Made by a program: the position numbers and the translations under genes. This document shows, piece by piece, positions 62,033 through 64,000 of a stretch of DNA of 64,000 bases. Below the pieces are notes generated by a model, which made no database searches, had not been told where the DNA came from, and saw nothing but the letters and a program-made list of their open reading frames with translations. Origin of the DNA: Hirsutella rhossiliensis (taxonomy: Eukaryota; Ascomycota; Sordariomycetes; Hypocreales; Ophiocordycipitaceae); the NCBI RefSeq assembly GCF_020360975.1, contig NW_025408668.1:3844001-3908000 (forward strand), written 5' to 3'. How positions within the stretch are numbered: the stretch's first letter is position 1; the number at the start of each line of letters is the position of its first letter.

Positions 62033-62127
62033 GTATCGAATAGGGTAGGCGGTATCGAATAGGGTAGGCGGTATCGAATAGGGTAGGCGGTGTCGAATAG
62101 GGTAGGCGGTGTCGAGATAGGCAGGCG
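62033..62127 (+). repeat. 19-bp minisatellite, five units
   Basis: Units of gtatcgaatagggtaggcg: three identical (62033, 62052, 62071), one with a to g (62090) and one more diverged (62109). Confidence 0.95.
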
Positions 62128-62640
62128 GGGAGGAGACGTACTCTAACTAATATAGCAGGCGGTGACCTAAGACAATCACCTACCGCCTTCCTAATCTATT
62201 ATAGCCTCCCCGCCACCGCCTTCTAAGAGCGGTCACCGCCTACTAAGTATAATTCGTATCGCTTCCGCCACCGCCTACTATATTCGTAGGGCAGTAGCTA
62301 CTTTTAGAAGGCGGTAACTATACGGCTTAAGAACGTAGTTTTAGTCTTTATACCTAGCCTAACTATTAAGCAATAGGCAGCTATCGTGTTATAAAAACGC
62401 GCATTGCTCTGCTCGTCTTTCGGCTTATATCGAACTTTAAGGTCTATTATCCGCTATCGTATACTATTTAATATTTCCCTATAACCTAGGACCGACCTAA
62501 GGAAAGCACTAGGGATAAGGCGGGTGGTGTTTTTTTAGGACTCGGCACTATATTAGTCGTTATAGTAGGCGGTGGGCGCCGTAAAGACACTAGTTATAGC
62601 GCTGTGTTTAATTAGGCAGGCGGTGGACTATACCGAGAGT
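62128..62640. repeat. Cluster of GGCGGTG/CACCGCC motifs
   Basis: After the minisatellite the motif (a)ggcggtg or its complement caccgcc occurs about ten times within 500 bp in both orientations (for example near 62149, 62210, 62235, 62270, 62305, 62523, 62567, 62620). The minisatellite junctions themselves contain ggcggt. It may be a site array or debris of inverted-repeat elements. Confidence 0.6.
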
Positions 62641-62739
62641 TAATAACTAAATTCGTAAAGCGGGGCAGTAAGTAAACGCCGTAGGATATAGCGGGGTTAC
62701 CTACTAAAAGTAGCGGCATTTGCTCGAGGATATATATTA

Positions 62740-64000
62740 CCTTAGTAAAGTTAAAGTAAGAGGATAATAAGAAGCTCTTAGAGGCTATATATAGTATTAT
62801 CTTTTTTAGCGTTTTATATAATAGTATAGATATTAGCTTTCTTATCCTTATAGTTAAAGATAGGCTAAATCGGTTCCTTATTAAATTAATTAGTCGTATT
62901 AATTTATAGATTCTAAGTATTTAGTAGCGCGATTTTTATAAAGTACTTAGGGCCGAGGGTAAATCCGAAATTATTTATTTCTATAAGATAATATAATTAC
63001 TAACGGCTAAATAGGTCTATTATAGCTCTTTTACTATAGTACCTAACTAATTTATCTAGGATAAAAGTAGTAACTAAGCTATATTAAGACCGCTAAAAGT
63101 ACTTATTACTAAATCCTTAGTAACGTATTACTATTTATAAGAGGACGGACTAAAGTATATCTATACTATCGCGCGGTTATATTTAAGTATAGTTAAATTT
63201 AAGCCTAATAACCCTAAGTATAATAAGGCCTATAAGAGGCTAAGGGGCTATGCTTAATAAGTAGTAATAAGGCGTCGTCGATAGTAAGCACTTAAAGTAA
63301 AGTATAAGTAAAAGGTAAGAACTTACTAGCTTAAACTAAAAGTATTAGTCCTTATACTATATAATAAGAATTAAGACTTTATTAAACGATCTAATATCTT
63401 AGAAGACCTTAAGTAGTAGCTAGGTTTCGGTTAGCGCCCTAAAGCTATAAGGTCGTAACCTAAAGTAGCGCTATATAGTCTAAGCGGAGTTAGGTATATT
63501 ATTTTATACCCGTTCTATAGTAAGCGTACTAATAAATATAGAAAAATATAAATTATATTAGTATACGTTTATTAGCTATAAGAAGCCTATCTTAAAGTTT
63601 CTATATTTTAGGTTTATATAAGTAATATAAAGCGATTTTATTAGTTATTTACTTTTATTATATAAGAATACTAAATTCCTAGCTATAATAATCCTAAATT
63701 AGATATACTACTACTAGTAAAGGGATAGCTAGGGAAAAGGGAAAATAGGCAGTAGCTTATAGTTCTTAATAACGCTAACGATATATAACTCTTCTTTACT
63801 ACTATTAATAGTAGCTTTAATAGTATTAAAAAGTTTAGATAATTTATACTTAAATATAGTTATAGAATAGTACTCGCGATAACTAAGAATAAGTAAGTAG
63901 CTATAAAGCTAACTAAATCGACCTATATCTTAGATATTTATAAAATAGATAAGGAGGAGTTAATTAAGCTACTTTAAATAAGACTTAAGGAAGATAATAA
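62740..64000 (+). other. Heavily RIPped coding-like DNA at the right edge, unidentified
   Basis: One plus-strand frame reads several stop-poor stretches, including LITKSLVTYYYLQEDGLKYI and, further on, a basic segment with VVIRRRR. I do not recognise a family. It continues past the window edge. Confidence 0.3.

Noticed and set aside
62033..62127. Telomere-like repeat suggested by nearby RecQ (telomere-linked helicase) idea
   Set aside because: The unit is 19 bp and does not resemble TTAGGG; the RecQ gene is 9 kb away and is a short three-intron type.
1451..64000. Low CA/TG and high TA explained by ordinary AT drift or methyl-C decay
   Set aside because: CG steps are still common and the differences between paired LTRs and TIRs are almost all CA/TG to TA, which is the RIP pattern and not CpG decay.
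1..64000. A Starship-type giant element as carrier of the ligase, RecQ and Argonaute genes
   Set aside because: I saw no DUF3435 tyrosine recombinase or other captain-like gene in the window; it remains possible that one lies outside.
1..64000. CRISPR array, bacterial operons or prokaryotic regulatory sites
   Set aside because: No spaced direct repeats of CRISPR type; introns, LTR elements and fungal families make this eukaryotic DNA.

Overview
The window looks like repeat-rich accessory DNA from a filamentous ascomycete (Pezizomycotina). The evidence is: short fungal introns (GT...AG, with branch sites such as GCTAAC/T), a fungal eqolisin protease gene, a fungal-type Argonaute and bZIP, and the usual fungal mobile elements (Ty3/Gypsy chromovirus, Copia, Tad-like LINE, MULE, pogo/Fot1, hAT, Helitron). 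Most of the sequence carries the mark of repeat-induced point mutation (RIP). CA and TG steps are almost gone, TA steps are very common, CG steps remain, and nearly every stop inside a recognisable coding frame is a former CAG, CAA or TGG codon. There is no intact housekeeping gene block. What can be read is mostly broken transposon genes and RIP-inactivated host-type genes.

Layout. 1-1450: end of a Copia element (RNase H) and its probable LTR. 3000-8690: a large RIPped Helitron Rep/helicase gene. 8760-15280: the least mutated stretch. It holds an internally deleted Helitron relative (9219-9580), a secreted eqolisin-type glutamic protease gene that looks intact (10416-11420), and two MULE transposase genes, one split by a 105-bp insertion with a 13-bp target duplication. 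15345-30133: a nest of elements. A partial inverted MULE copy contains a complete 7.8-kb Gypsy element with matching LTRs and a 5-bp duplication; then comes half of a pogo transposase, then a full MULE (27309-30133) with 102-bp terminal inverted repeats and a 10-bp duplication. The MULE sits next to a hAT remnant.

30800-35250: weakly mutated DNA with a glycoside hydrolase pseudogene (33326-34849) and a fragment of U6 snRNA (35053-35123, minus). 35285-39010: N-terminal half of a pogo transposase joined to a Tad-like LINE on the minus strand. 39435-40880: second, RIPped copy of the Helitron relative. 41180-44130: an unidentified frame with probable membrane segments. 44715-45420: bZIP factor. 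49280-51690: ATP-dependent DNA ligase (minus). 52035-52987: RecQ-type helicase with three introns (minus). 56374-59577: an Argonaute gene (minus), complete in length but RIP-inactivated. 59578-64000: no recognised gene; a 19-bp minisatellite and a cluster of GGCGGTG-like motifs.

Taken together, RIP has destroyed not only transposons but also an RNA-silencing gene, two DNA-metabolism genes, a transcription factor and a carbohydrate-active enzyme. RIP acts on duplicated DNA, so these genes were probably second copies, or lay close enough to repeats for mutation to spread into them. The window itself cannot say which.
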